22,438 nt of DNA. Origin: Methanobacteriota archaeon. Lineage in GTDB: Archaea; Thermoplasmatota; Poseidoniia; Poseidoniales; Poseidoniaceae. Numbering within the stretch: position 1 is the stretch's first letter; every line of letters begins with the position of its first letter. The stretch is taken from positions 1-22,438 of the forward strand of contig PBUZ01000031.1 of NCBI GenBank assembly GCA_002728035.1. Reading direction: 5' to 3'. The notes beneath the pieces are model-generated. The model saw only the letters and a list, made by a program, of their open reading frames with translations. It was not told where the DNA came from and did no database searches. This document shows positions 1 through 7,853 of the stretch, one piece after another. The translations under genes were made by a program, and so were the position numbers.

Positions 1-128
1 AAACCCCCTCCGAGGAGACCGTCGAAGCGGTGCGCAACCGCTTGCAAATGGCGCAAGAAAGCGGTGAGGACGTCAACATCGTCGACATCGTGGCCGCCAT
101 GAACTCCATGGCCGACCAGTGGGCTTGA
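1..128 (+). CDS. 3' end of an unrecognised protein gene (partial)
   Basis: An open frame enters from the left edge (first full codon at base 3) and ends at TGA 126-128, giving the last 41 residues of a protein. The tail is acidic and helical in character and ends in MNSMADQWA. I do not recognise the family from this fragment. Codon use resembles the neighbouring genes and there is no internal stop, which supports a real C-terminus. The stop codon directly abuts the stop codon of the convergent dehydrogenase gene, forming TGATCA. Nothing about its function can be supported from what is visible. Confidence 0.6.
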   Translation, partial: TPSEETVEAVRNRLQMAQESGEDVNIVDIVAAMNSMADQWA

Positions 129-2201
129 TCACTCGTTGGTGTACGTCGGACGTCGGTTCTCAATCAACGCGGAAAGCCCTTCCAGTGCATCCTTCGTCGA
201 GAAGATGGTGTGCAAACCATCGAGTTCCAACTGCAGCCCGTCTTTGAGCGAGGTTGAAGCGGTGGCGTCGATCAAATCGCTGGCCATTTTCAATCCAATT
301 GGAGCGGTAAAGGAAAGGCTCTTGATTTGACGAGCAACCATCTTTTCCTCAGGATCGAAGCCCTCAGGACACTCGCCGTTCATCAGCGAGCTCATGTTGG
401 CATCGGAAAAGAACGAGGCCGCAAAAGAAGCCACCGAGGAAGAAGGATTGGCAGGCTGGCCTGGATACTTCTGTTCGGGTTTGCCGCTCTTGGCCAACGC
501 AGCGATGCATTCATCCACACCTGCGACATCAACCAAGTGCGTGACCAAGCCGAGATCCGTCGCCGTTTGTGCATTCATGAAATTGCCTGCCAACACCGCC
601 CAGCGTGCTGCTGGGATGCCGCAAATCCTTGCGGGCCGCTGGGAGCCACCCAAGCCCGGATAAATGCCAATGGATGTCTCGGGGAAACGGAATTGCGTAC
701 GTCGTGTTCCGATGCGGTAATCACAAGCCAAAGCCAATTCCAGTCCACCGCCCAGTGCCAAACCGGTCGTCAGGGCGACGGTGGTCTTCGGTGAAGTTTC
801 CAGCAGGTTGAGCAAGTCGTGGCCCTCTGCGGTGAAATCATAGATCTCTGGAATCGAGTCTGCCCTGATCTTGTCAACAAAGAACTTCACGTCGGCGCCA
901 GCAACAAAGGCCTTTCCAGCTCCATCGAGCACGATGGTATGAACCTCAGCGTTGGCATTGGCCGCTTGAATGGCAGCTGTCAACTGATTGACAACGACCA
1001 CGTTAAGCGCGTTCATCGCTTCTGGACGGTTGATGGTCACCGTGGCCACGCCATTCGAAACGACGCTGTCGACATAGGAAAAGTCCCACGCAGCACCACC
1101 TTGTGACGCAAAGAAGGACGGGACGGTCCAACCCTCGCCGGCGACTGCAGCGTAAGCCTTGGCCATTCGACAGGCTTCGTCCACGCCAATTTTGTTCATC
1201 AACTCAAAGGGACCGCGCGCCCATCGAAGACCGACCTTGGCACCTCGGTCCACGTCTTCCATGCTGCAAATGTCTTCTTCGACAATTTGGGCAGCCACGC
1301 CGAACACCACGCCAAGGAGGCGTTCAGCGACCGCTGTGTACTGTTCCTCAGAGTAGGTTGCATCCTCGGAGATATCCCACTGCTCGTTGGCTTCAACAAG
1401 GGAGCGTAAGTTTGAGGCGCCAACATAACGCGGCGTGTTGAGTTGCTCGGCCAAGTAATCGGTGGAGTGCAACGCAATGGGAGGGCCGGTGAGGTTCATC
1501 AGACCGAAGGGTCCCAAACCAATGCGGAACGCCTTGCAGGCGATGGCATCGATTTGAGCGGCGTTCGCTGCGCCTTCCTCGAGCAAGAGACAGGCTTCAT
1601 TGAGCCATGGAACAAAGAAGCGGTTGACAACGAACCCAGGTCGGTCTGCGCAAACGATGACGACTTTTCCGAGCATTTTGCAATACTGAACGACCTTGTC
1701 AATGGTCGCTTGGCTGGAGGCCTTGGCTGGAATGACCTCAACGAGACGGTTCTTGGCTGGGTGGTAGAAAAAGTGCAGTCCAACAAATCGGTCTGCTCGG
1801 CCAGTGGCTTCTGCCAACGCATTCACCGAAAGCGAGGAAGTGTTGGAGGCGAGAATCGTATCCTCTCCACAGGCTTCGTCAAGGGTGTTGAACACCGCGG
1901 TCTTGACGTCAAAGTCTTCGAACACGGCTTCGATGACGAGGTCCGTGTTTTCGGCCGTGTTTTCAACACCCACGACGCCGGAAATCCGACCTTGAATGGC
2001 TTCGACTTGTGCGGGCGAGAAGATACGACGTTCCACGGCTTCTTCAAGGAAGTTCGCGATGATCGATTGGCCGCGTTCAACCCATTGGAGTTCACGGTCG
2101 ACCATCTGAACATCAAATTCTTCCTGAGCGCTTTTCTGGGCGATTCCCGAGCCCATGTTTCCAGCACCGACGACCGCCACGCGTTGAATTGGTTGTGCCA
2201 T
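129..2201 (-). CDS. Bifunctional 3-hydroxyacyl-CoA dehydrogenase / enoyl-CoA hydratase
   Basis: This 690-residue cytoplasmic enzyme should hydrate enoyl-CoA and oxidise the 3-hydroxyacyl-CoA product with NAD, as in beta-oxidation or C4-CoA metabolism. Residues 12-19 hold the NAD-binding GAGNMGSG. The dehydrogenase catalytic pair is His143 (in GLHFFYHP) and Glu155 (in LVEVI). The second half is a crotonase domain from about residue 375, with oxyanion-hole segments VAGAD and LALGGGLE, and the two catalytic glutamates at 488 and 508, spaced 20 apart as in mitochondrial enoyl-CoA hydratase. The order is dehydrogenase then hydratase, the reverse of bacterial FadB and FadJ but known in archaeal fusion enzymes. 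I chose ATG at 2201 over the upstream in-frame start at 2228 because homologues begin just before the Rossmann strand. It lies 42 bp after the glycosyltransferase gene and is probably cotranscribed with it. Substrate chain length cannot be judged. Confidence 0.93.
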   Translation of the reverse strand: MAQPIQRVAVVGAGNMGSGIAQKSAQEEFDVQMVDRELQWVERGQSIIANFLEEAVERRIFSPAQVEAIQGRISGVVGVENTAENTDLVIEAVFEDFDVKTAVFNTLDEACGEDTILASNTSSLSVNALAEATGRADRFVGLHFFYHPAKNRLVEVIPAKASSQATIDKVVQYCKMLGKVVIVCADRPGFVVNRFFVPWLNEACLLLEEGAANAAQIDAIACKAFRIGLGPFGLMNLTGPPIALHSTDYLAEQLNTPRYVGASNLRSLVEANEQWDISEDATYSEEQYTAVAERLLGVVFGVAAQIVEEDICSMEDVDRGAKVGLRWARGPFELMNKIGVDEACRMAKAYAAVAGEGWTVPSFFASQGGAAWDFSYVDSVVSNGVATVTINRPEAMNALNVVVVNQLTAAIQAANANAEVHTIVLDGAGKAFVAGADVKFFVDKIRADSIPEIYDFTAEGHDLLNLLETSPKTTVALTTGLALGGGLELALACDYRIGTRRTQFRFPETSIGIYPGLGGSQRPARICGIPAARWAVLAGNFMNAQTATDLGLVTHLVDVAGVDECIAALAKSGKPEQKYPGQPANPSSSVASFAASFFSDANMSSLMNGECPEGFDPEEKMVARQIKSLSFTAPIGLKMASDLIDATASTSLKDGLQLELDGLHTIFSTKDALEGLSALIENRRPTYTNE

Positions 2202-2243
2202 GCTTGGCCGGAACCAAACGACGCTCATGAAGCATACGGATGT

Positions 2244-3428
2244 TCACGATGACGAACATTCGTCCCACGCCGCTGCCATGTCGCGATAGAAACGTTCGGG
2301 CGCCAAGAACTTGACATGCTCCATGAGCGCCGCCTCTGGTGCTCTGTCCTTTCCGTTGCGTTCCTGCCAGCGAGCATGCACGTCCACGATGGCTGCACGC
2401 CATGCATCGACATCCTCCGCATCCAAACAGGCACCCTCAGGCATCAATTCGTTGTGGGCAGGGCGGTCCGAAGCCAGCACGGGTTGCCCTGCGGCCATGG
2501 ATTCCACGGGGGGATAGCCGAATCCTTCTGCTCCAGAGGGGAAGAGCAAGGCTTCGCTGTACCAACGGTACAGATTGAGCACCTCATCGCTGATGTTTCC
2601 TCCAACATGATGCCAACGGACGCCATGTGATGCAGCGATTGAACTCGCTGCTGGACCACCGTTGGGACAATCATTGCCGCCAATGTGGTGAACGATGACC
2701 TCTCGAAGAACGTGTTCGGGCAATCCGCGCAGCACATCGACGAGGAACTTCAGACGCTTTCTCGGGTCGTGACTGCCCACCACGAGCAAATGGCAGTCCT
2801 TTGAAGAAAGGGCTTCAGGCCGTGGAGGCAACGTGGCAGGAGGTCGGTAACGCTCGGTGTCAAGCGCGTAAGGGATTTGATAGAGCGGCATGTTTGGGAA
2901 GTGTTGTCGACACAAGGCAGCCGTTGCGTCGGTGTTGCAAATGAACGCATCTGCCCGCTTCAACCCCTTGAGCAAACGACGAAGGTCTCGGGTGCGGACC
3001 AGCCCTGGGCGGTGATTGCCAACCTCAACCGATTCGCCTGATAGCACGATGGTTTCGGGGAACAGGTGGAAGAAATCGTGAACATAGACGACCACGGGGA
3101 CCGGTGTGCTCTTCGGAACCAAGTGGGCTTGCTCCTGATCGCTGACCAACACCAAGTCAACCGAAGTGTCCCGATGCAAGCGGCGTATGCTCGCATTGAC
3201 CTCTCGGGGGTGACGAAACCAGCGCTGAAACAGCCGCTTGAACGAAGAGGCACGGTGACCGAGATCGTATTCCACCGTACCAGCAGACGACCACGAAGCA
3301 AACTTCCCAGCCTCCAAAGCTTCACGAAGGTCATGAAATGCGCCTCCGAGCCCAGAATACGGCGTCAACACCCCCCCACGGACCAACAGAATCCGTTTCG
3401 ATTCCGTTCCTGGGGATGAAGGTCCCAT
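2244..3428 (-). CDS. Glycosyltransferase, GT4-like (GT-B fold)
   Basis: A predicted retaining GT-B glycosyltransferase that would move a sugar from an activated donor to a glycan or lipid acceptor on the cytoplasmic side of the membrane. The N-terminal half starts with the glycine-rich loop GGVLTPYSGLGG, then YVHDFF near residue 117. The C-terminal half has VVGSHDPRKRLKFLV (about 216-230), a typical donor-phosphate binding segment, and the EX7E motif (E301-E309 in GAEGFGYPPVE) followed by AAGQPVLASD. The length of 394 residues is normal for the family. The ATG at 3428 is the first ATG. An in-frame GTG at 3446 gives six more residues, and a GGAGGTG-like sequence overlaps that GTG, so the start is not settled. 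No other polysaccharide genes are visible nearby, so acceptor and pathway are unknown. Confidence 0.88.
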   Translation of the reverse strand: MGPSSPGTESKRILLVRGGVLTPYSGLGGAFHDLREALEAGKFASWSSAGTVEYDLGHRASSFKRLFQRWFRHPREVNASIRRLHRDTSVDLVLVSDQEQAHLVPKSTPVPVVVYVHDFFHLFPETIVLSGESVEVGNHRPGLVRTRDLRRLLKGLKRADAFICNTDATAALCRQHFPNMPLYQIPYALDTERYRPPATLPPRPEALSSKDCHLLVVGSHDPRKRLKFLVDVLRGLPEHVLREVIVHHIGGNDCPNGGPAASSIAASHGVRWHHVGGNISDEVLNLYRWYSEALLFPSGAEGFGYPPVESMAAGQPVLASDRPAHNELMPEGACLDAEDVDAWRAAIVDVHARWQERNGKDRAPEAALMEHVKFLAPERFYRDMAAAWDECSSS

Positions 3429-3558
3429 GTTGGATGCACAGACCACCTCCTCTTCAAGCGTTCACCTCCATGGAGCAAGGAGTGCCTGCTTCGGTTGACA
3501 CGCATGGGTGTGGAAAAGAAATCAAGTAGTCCATACCTTTCCGACGGTACGAGGAGCA

Positions 3559-4014
3559 ATGCCAACACCAGCGATGAACATCCCCAGCGAAGATTTTCAG
3601 GCGCTTGAAGAAGGCATTGAAGCCACCATTGCAAGCGGTACAGCCATTCGAAACCGATTGGCAACCCACTCGAATCAAGGGCCCTACAACGCGCAATGGG
3701 AAGTGGAAGCGGCCGTCGAAGCATTGCACGTGTTCGCATCCCGATGGACCATCGAAATATTGGCGACCTTGTACATCACCGGCCCTCGTCGGTTCAACGA
3801 AATGAAGAACATGCTGACCGGCATCTCGAGCCGGACCCTTTCGGACAAACTGCGGTACCTCACCGAAGAAGGATTGGTCATGCGAATGGTGACCGATGGC
3901 CCTCCGGTCAAGGTGAGTTATGAATTGAGCCCGCACGGGCAAACCTGTGGCCGGTTGCTCTCGCCTCTGGTCGCCCATTTGAAAATCGTCGCAGGTTCGG
4001 TTACTTCGGCGTGA
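3559..4014 (+). CDS. HxlR-type winged-helix transcriptional regulator
   Basis: A DNA-binding regulator of about 151 residues. The core reads FASRWTIEILATLYITGPRRF, then EMKNMLTGISSRTLSDKLRYL and EEGLVMR. This is the classical HxlR pattern (W-x-x-x-I-L, R-F-x-E, I-x-x-x-x-L-x-x-x-L-x-x-L-x-x-x-G-L). A beta-wing (DGPPVKVSYELSPHG) follows and a C-terminal helix likely supports dimerisation. The N-terminal 50 residues are an extension compared with typical 100-120 residue HxlR proteins. The ATG at 3559 is the first ATG in the frame. A GGAG sits only 2 nt upstream, too close to be decisive, and ATG 3574 is an alternative. Its ligand and targets are unknown. Divergence from the glycosyltransferase gene makes that promoter region a possible target, but I see no operator there. 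Confidence 0.88.
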   Translation: MPTPAMNIPSEDFQALEEGIEATIASGTAIRNRLATHSNQGPYNAQWEVEAAVEALHVFASRWTIEILATLYITGPRRFNEMKNMLTGISSRTLSDKLRYLTEEGLVMRMVTDGPPVKVSYELSPHGQTCGRLLSPLVAHLKIVAGSVTSA

Positions 4015-4137
4015 TCAGGGTTCAACTCTGCACTGATGAACGACCTCGCCCGTTTGAAGATTCATCGCCGTCAGGTGCTTGGCTTCAACGCCCTTGTGAT
4101 ACAGGCACGTGTCCATACCAACGGTCGCCTCCATCAT
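4015..4137 (-). CDS. Possible small protein, 40 residues
   Basis: A short open frame starting with tandem ATG codons (4137 and 4134) and ending at TGA directly abutting the stop of the HxlR-type gene. The predicted peptide starts MMEATVGMD and ends EVVHQCRVEP. It contains two cysteines and three histidines (CLYH, EAKH, VHQC), so metal binding is conceivable but unproven. Third-position GC resembles neighbouring genes, and the only other plausible content of this gap is promoter sequence. A TTTAAG/CTTAAA element centred about 34 bp upstream could act as its TATA box. The frame stays open upstream to 4383 across the next gene, but that part reads like an antisense shadow. I recognise no family, and the gene could be spurious. 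Confidence 0.35.
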   Translation of the reverse strand: MMEATVGMDTCLYHKGVEAKHLTAMNLQTGEVVHQCRVEP

Positions 4138-4168
4138 CAACCAATGACGGCGAACAACACGCCGATGG

Positions 4169-4174
4169 TTTAAG
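4169..4174. promoter_or_regulatory. Candidate TATA element, possibly shared by divergent genes
   Basis: The hexamer TTTAAG lies centred about 27 bp before the ATG at 4199, the classic spacing for a leaderless archaeal transcript of the membrane-anchored winged-helix gene. Read on the other strand it is CTTAAA, about 34 bp before the small candidate gene at 4137. It is the most A/T-rich spot in this gap. The match is short, and the call rests mainly on spacing. Confidence 0.4.
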
Positions 4175-4198
4175 GAAGGAGAAGTCCAACCAGCGACC

Positions 4199-4861
4199 AT
4201 GCCTCTTCTCGCGCAGTGGACTCGACAACGTCCGTGGCTCGCTGCAGGCTTTGCAGGTGCTGCTGGAGGCATCGCAGGTCTTGCGGGCGGCTTGGCAAGC
4301 GTTGCCGGCGCGGTCGGAGCTATGGCGTTTGGCGGTATTTCGACCAAGGCCACCAGCCACGAACATCCACTCCGTCGTCGCATTTTGCGAACGCTTGAAT
4401 CGCGACCTGGCTTGTGCTACCGAGAATTGCAGACGGTCATGAACACGGCCAACGGAACCCTTCGCCATCATCTCGACGTGTTGCAAACTCGTCAATCGGT
4501 TACGGTCATGCCCGTCAACGGGCGGACCTGCTACTTTGCAGGCGGCCCCCGCCAAGTGGAGGTGTTGCGCAGCAAAGTGGTCGGTGAAGAACGCATGGCT
4601 CAACAACTGCCCATCGGCCTTTCACCGGTCCAACGGATGGTCCTCGAGAACATTGAACGTGAAGGCGTTCCGCGTTCACAAGCAGCATTGGCCCGACGAC
4701 TCGGTCGAACCAGAGCAACGGTCCACAGCGCCGTAAAGGTCCTGCGTCGACGCGGCCTCCTGCGTGAAGACCGCATTGAACTGATGCCGCATATCGATTT
4801 GGAGGTCTACAGCCGGGCTTCGACCATGGTGGATTACGAGTACATCGATGAGCGCCGTTGA
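4199..4861 (+). CDS. Membrane-anchored protein with two winged-helix domains
   Basis: A 220-residue putative regulator. Residues 13-45 are a glycine/alanine-rich hydrophobic stretch (AAGFAGAAGGIAGLAGG and on) that probably anchors the protein in the membrane. It is followed by two winged-helix units. The first (about 55-115) has HPLRRRILRTLESRPG, CYRELQTVMNTANGTLRHHLDVLQ and a wing ending TCYFAGG. The second (about 140-195) has LSPVQRMVLENIEREG, SQAALARRLGRTRATVHSAVKVLRRRGLL. Paired winged helices with an N-terminal membrane segment are common among archaeal predicted regulators; no target is known here. The start is placed at ATG 4199 because a TATA-like element lies at the leaderless spacing. 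The Gly/Ala segment could also be a glycine-zipper assembly element rather than a simple anchor. Confidence 0.8.
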   Translation: MPLLAQWTRQRPWLAAGFAGAAGGIAGLAGGLASVAGAVGAMAFGGISTKATSHEHPLRRRILRTLESRPGLCYRELQTVMNTANGTLRHHLDVLQTRQSVTVMPVNGRTCYFAGGPRQVEVLRSKVVGEERMAQQLPIGLSPVQRMVLENIEREGVPRSQAALARRLGRTRATVHSAVKVLRRRGLLREDRIELMPHIDLEVYSRASTMVDYEYIDERR

Positions 4862-4895
4862 GCCCAACTTCACCACGCTTGGTAAATCCGAAATC

Positions 4896-4911
4896 TCCTG
4901 TTCAAACAGGA
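4896..4911. promoter_or_regulatory. Palindromic candidate operator next to a TATA-like element
   Basis: TCCTGTT-CA-AACAGGA is a perfect inverted repeat with 7-bp arms around a 2-bp centre. It is followed immediately by ATTTAATG (4911-4918), the best TATA-like sequence in this gap, about 40 bp before the ATG at 4956. The palindrome therefore occupies the BRE position, where archaeal repressors often bind to block TFB. Two winged-helix proteins flank it, so autoregulation is a reasonable inference. A terminator hairpin is less likely because the loop would be very short and there is no U-run. Confidence 0.45.
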
Positions 4912-4955
4912 TTTAATGCATAGAGTTCAAAGGCTCTCGCCAGCGCCAACAAACC

Positions 4956-6071
4956 ATGTTCTCCGTGCGCTTGGTGGAGCGTCCGCTCCCTTCAACTGAC
5001 CGAGATATCGACGGTCTCGTTCAATGGATGATCGAAACGCTCTGCCTGGTGAGGAAGCGAGGTGACGCAACGGCTGACCAAGGCCGAGCGGGGCCCGTTC
5101 ATCGCCTGCTTCGCGACCATCTCTTTGGTCAACCCAGCCGTTCTTGGGATGCCCAAATGCTCGCTGATGAGCTCGCCCAACAGCCAGCAGCCCTCAACCA
5201 CCACCTCTCGCGCTTGGTCGAAACGGGCTTGGTCGGATACAGCAACGAAGGGAAGGGGTGGCGGAGGTATTACGTTCGCGGCGGGAGTTTGACCAACGCC
5301 GTGGCTTACCTCCAACAACACAGTTCGCTCATCGTACGGCAACGAATGGATGTATTGGAAGCAGCATGGGACCGCTCAGGAGACCCATTACCGGTTGAAT
5401 TGCCGCAGGATGAATCGGCCGACTTTTCGTTAGGACTTGTTGAACACCGCCCGATGATGGACGGTTCCGAGGCTGAGCGTTTGGCACACTGGATGAACGA
5501 TTTCGGATTGCTTGGTGAACGCCCTGGCCAAGAACTCGCTGCCAATTCGCTCTCCGTTCGTTTATTCACCACCCTGTTGGAGCGAAATCTTCCGCTTTCG
5601 TTGGACGAAGCGGCAGAACTCCACGGTGGACAGAAGGCACGAGTTGGGCGGATCCTCGATCGATTTCGCGCCTCTGGCATGGTTGAGCGGATACCACGAA
5701 CCGACCGCCTCAATACAGCGCTTTGGACTGCGATGACAACACAACATCAACGACGAGGCGAGGATTGGATGCTCAAGAAAGGCGGCTTCCAACGCTTGCT
5801 CAACGACCAACAGCAAGGCGCCTTGCTGAAGGCGCTTGCCAAAGGGTCCCTCTCCGTCGAAGACGTGGCCAGCCACCTTGCCAACATCGAAGCACGGGAC
5901 CAAATGTTGCTGCTCAACCTCTTGGGAGGGCGATTGCCCATGGGATACAGAATGGCTGGAGCCAATCCTGCTGCTGTCCAGCGCCAAGTCCAGGATCGTT
6001 TGGACCGCGTGTTGCGACGCATGGTACGGGTCGCAGGCCTCCTCGACGAGGCGTTTGCATCTTCGAATTGA
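4956..6071 (+). CDS. Uncharacterised multi-winged-helix protein
   Basis: A 371-residue protein, probably a soluble DNA-binding regulator. Residues about 62-110 form an ArsR/MarR-like winged helix: SWDAQMLADELAQQPAALNHH, LSRLVETGLVGY and a wing with WRRYYVRGG. A second helix-turn-helix lies at about 203-258 (LFTTLLERNLPLSLDEAAEL, ARVGRILDRFRASGMVERI). The rest is helical and charged, with QRQVQDRLDRVLRRMVRVAG near the C-terminus, possibly a dimerisation helix. No membrane segment or enzyme motif is visible. It is followed after 18 bp by the dihydrouridine synthase gene, so the two are probably cotranscribed, though a functional link is not evident. A palindrome overlapping its promoter suggests autoregulation. 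I do not recognise a named family. Confidence 0.72.
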   Translation: MFSVRLVERPLPSTDRDIDGLVQWMIETLCLVRKRGDATADQGRAGPVHRLLRDHLFGQPSRSWDAQMLADELAQQPAALNHHLSRLVETGLVGYSNEGKGWRRYYVRGGSLTNAVAYLQQHSSLIVRQRMDVLEAAWDRSGDPLPVELPQDESADFSLGLVEHRPMMDGSEAERLAHWMNDFGLLGERPGQELAANSLSVRLFTTLLERNLPLSLDEAAELHGGQKARVGRILDRFRASGMVERIPRTDRLNTALWTAMTTQHQRRGEDWMLKKGGFQRLLNDQQQGALLKALAKGSLSVEDVASHLANIEARDQMLLLNLLGGRLPMGYRMAGANPAAVQRQVQDRLDRVLRRMVRVAGLLDEAFASSN

Positions 6072-6089
6072 CCAAAGCGAGGGAAAACC

Positions 6090-7109
6090 ATGTCGGGTCT
6101 GATTCAACCCAAACAAGACGCGTGGGATGGAGGGCCTCGGCCTCTCTTTCTCGCACCGATGTCAGGCGTGACCGACCTGCCTTACCGCTTGTTGGCGAAA
6201 GAATGTGGAGCGGACGTGACCATCACGGAGTTCACCAATTCCACCGCCCTTACGCGTGAAGCGGCAACTTCGTGGAGACGAATGGAAACGCATGCCTCAG
6301 AAGTCCCGTTCATCCCCCAAATCTTCGGCGGTGACCCCGGCGACATGGCAACGGCAGCCGAAATGTTGGCCCCGACAGCCGATATCATCGACCTCAACTT
6401 CGGCTGCCCTGCTCCCAAGGTCACGAACATCTGTGCGGGGGCTGCATTGATGGGCGAACCGGACCGATTGGTCAACATGGTCGAATCGATCGTTGAGCGC
6501 GTCGATGTCCCCGTCACGGCAAAAATGCGGCTGGGCACTGGAAAGGGTGCCAACAACGCCACGGACATCTGCCAGCGTTTAGAACAGGTTGGCGCGCAGC
6601 GCCTGTGCATTCACGGCAGGACCTTACGCCAGCGTTACTCGGGCGAAGCGGATTGGACCAGCATACGTGAGGCTGTACAGGCCGTCGACGTACCGGTTGT
6701 TGCCAACGGAGATGTGGTGGACGCTGCATCTGCCTCAGCCTGCCTCAAACACACCGGAGCCTCAGGGTTGATGGTCGGCCGTGGTGCCATCGGTCGTCCA
6801 ACGGTGTTTTCAGACATCAAGGTCGGCTTGGGTTGGATGGAACTTGATGCATTGCCTTGGGTTGCGCGTCATGAAGACTGGCACGGATTGAACGAGGTGG
6901 AGCAATCCTTTGCTGCCCGCAAATGGTGCTGGGACCGCTACATCGCCTTGTCCGAAGCGACGGTGGGCATCCAAGGAAAATGGATGCAACGTCACGCTAT
7001 CGCTTTCACCAAAGGATTGCCTGGAGCCAAGCGGGTTCGCACGCTCATGCATGAACAAGACACGGACAAAGCCATGGCAAATGCCATCAGCACGTTCTTG
7101 GCAAGATGA
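6090..7109 (+). CDS. dus: tRNA-dihydrouridine synthase (DusB-like)
   Basis: A 339-residue FMN enzyme that reduces uridines in the D-loop of tRNA using NADPH. The TIM-barrel landmarks appear in the expected order: FLAPMSGVTDLPYR (20-33) for FMN binding, DLNFGCPAPKV (101-111) with the catalytic Cys106, AKMRLG with Lys145, CIHGRT with His175, VANGDV (204-209) and GRGAIGRP near 230 for the flavin phosphate. The C-terminal helical domain completes the usual length. The start is ATG 6090, 18 bp after the preceding gene's stop. The subfamily call (DusB-like rather than DusA or DusC) rests on overall motif wording and is less certain than the enzyme call. It converges on the uS2 gene with a 3-bp gap. 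Confidence 0.95.
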   Translation: MSGLIQPKQDAWDGGPRPLFLAPMSGVTDLPYRLLAKECGADVTITEFTNSTALTREAATSWRRMETHASEVPFIPQIFGGDPGDMATAAEMLAPTADIIDLNFGCPAPKVTNICAGAALMGEPDRLVNMVESIVERVDVPVTAKMRLGTGKGANNATDICQRLEQVGAQRLCIHGRTLRQRYSGEADWTSIREAVQAVDVPVVANGDVVDAASASACLKHTGASGLMVGRGAIGRPTVFSDIKVGLGWMELDALPWVARHEDWHGLNEVEQSFAARKWCWDRYIALSEATVGIQGKWMQRHAIAFTKGLPGAKRVRTLMHEQDTDKAMANAISTFLAR

Positions 7110-7112
7110 TGC

Positions 7113-7721
7113 TCAAAAGGTGGATTCCCACTCTTCCAAGGGGTTGGCCTCCGCCCATGCCTCGTCGGTCGTTTCTTCACGAACCTTGAGCACTTCACGA
7201 GCGAGAAGCCAGTAGATGAGAGCCAGAGAGCGACGGCCTTTGTTGTTGGCCGGCAAAGCGATGTCGACGTTGCGCAAGTGGTTGTTGGCATCGACGATAC
7301 CGACGATGGGAAGGCCGGAGGCAACCGCCTCACGGAGGGCTTGTTGGTCGTTGGCAGGGTCGGTCACGAACAGAATATCCGGTTCGATGTAGGAACGCAG
7401 AGCGGGGTTCGTGAGTGAACCAGGGATAAATCGGCCAACGGCGGAGTGTGCACCGATGGCTTCGGCGAACATACGAGCCGGTCGCTGTCCGTATTGGCGA
7501 GCGCTGACGACCATGATGGAAGGAGCGTCATACGTGTTGAGGAGTGCAGCGATGGAGCGGATGCGGGCATCTGTTGTGGGGATGTCCAAGAGGTACAGGC
7601 CGTCCTCACGAACACGGTCAATGAAGCGGCTCATGTCCGAACTTTTCTGTTGCGTACCAATGTTGACAGCGTTCTCCTCATAGGTTTCAGCGGAGACAAG
7701 CAGTTGGGTTTCCTCGGACAT
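7113..7721 (-). CDS. rps2: Small ribosomal subunit protein uS2
   Basis: A 202-residue archaeal/eukaryotic-type S2 that sits on the back of the 30S subunit near the head-body junction. Recognisable stretches are SARQYGQRPARMFAEAIGA, GRFIPGSLTNP, EPDILFVTDPANDQQALREA, GLPIVGIVDANN and LPANNKGRRSLALIYWLLAREV, all characteristic of uS2. The acidic C-terminus is typical of archaeal members. I chose ATG 7721 (MSEETQ) over an in-frame start eight codons upstream, because the TATA element fits the shorter form and the extra residues have no counterpart in the family. Archaeal rps2 is often in a cluster with rpoK, rpoN, enolase, L13 and S9. Here it stands alone, bounded by a divergent gene upstream and a convergent gene 3 bp downstream. 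Confidence 0.96.
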   Translation of the reverse strand: MSEETQLLVSAETYEENAVNIGTQQKSSDMSRFIDRVREDGLYLLDIPTTDARIRSIAALLNTYDAPSIMVVSARQYGQRPARMFAEAIGAHSAVGRFIPGSLTNPALRSYIEPDILFVTDPANDQQALREAVASGLPIVGIVDANNHLRNVDIALPANNKGRRSLALIYWLLAREVLKVREETTDEAWAEANPLEEWESTF

Positions 7722-7754
7722 GATGAACCACAGCAAGCCGCCCACTAACCCCCC

Positions 7755-7762
7755 ATATTAAA
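7755..7762 (-). promoter_or_regulatory. Candidate TATA box of the uS2 gene
   Basis: Read on the minus strand this is TTTAATAT, about 34-41 bp before the uS2 ATG. It is a good archaeal TATA match and the only A/T-rich run on that side of the divergent gap. Initiation about 26 bp downstream would leave a leader of roughly a dozen bases. For the opposite gene at 7854 the best candidate is the weaker GTATCAAAAAA near 7823-7833. Confidence 0.5.
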
Positions 7763-7853
7763 CCGCTTCGTCCGCTTTGGTCGTTGCTTCCACGCCGTTT
7801 CTCGGCTCACCGTAGGGAAAAGGTATCAAAAAAGAGAGGACGCTGGGTGGTCT

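Noticed and set aside
3447..3558. Promoters for the divergent glycosyltransferase and HxlR-type genes
   Set aside because: No convincing TATA/BRE pair could be placed at an appropriate distance from either start codon; only loosely A-rich stretches such as GAAATCAA near 3520 are present.
4896..4940. tRNA-like elements (TTCAAA motifs at about 4901 and 4926 resembling a T-loop)
   Set aside because: The 94-bp gap cannot be folded into a cloverleaf: no acceptor stem pairs and no D-arm or anticodon arm is visible. The palindrome explains the first motif better.
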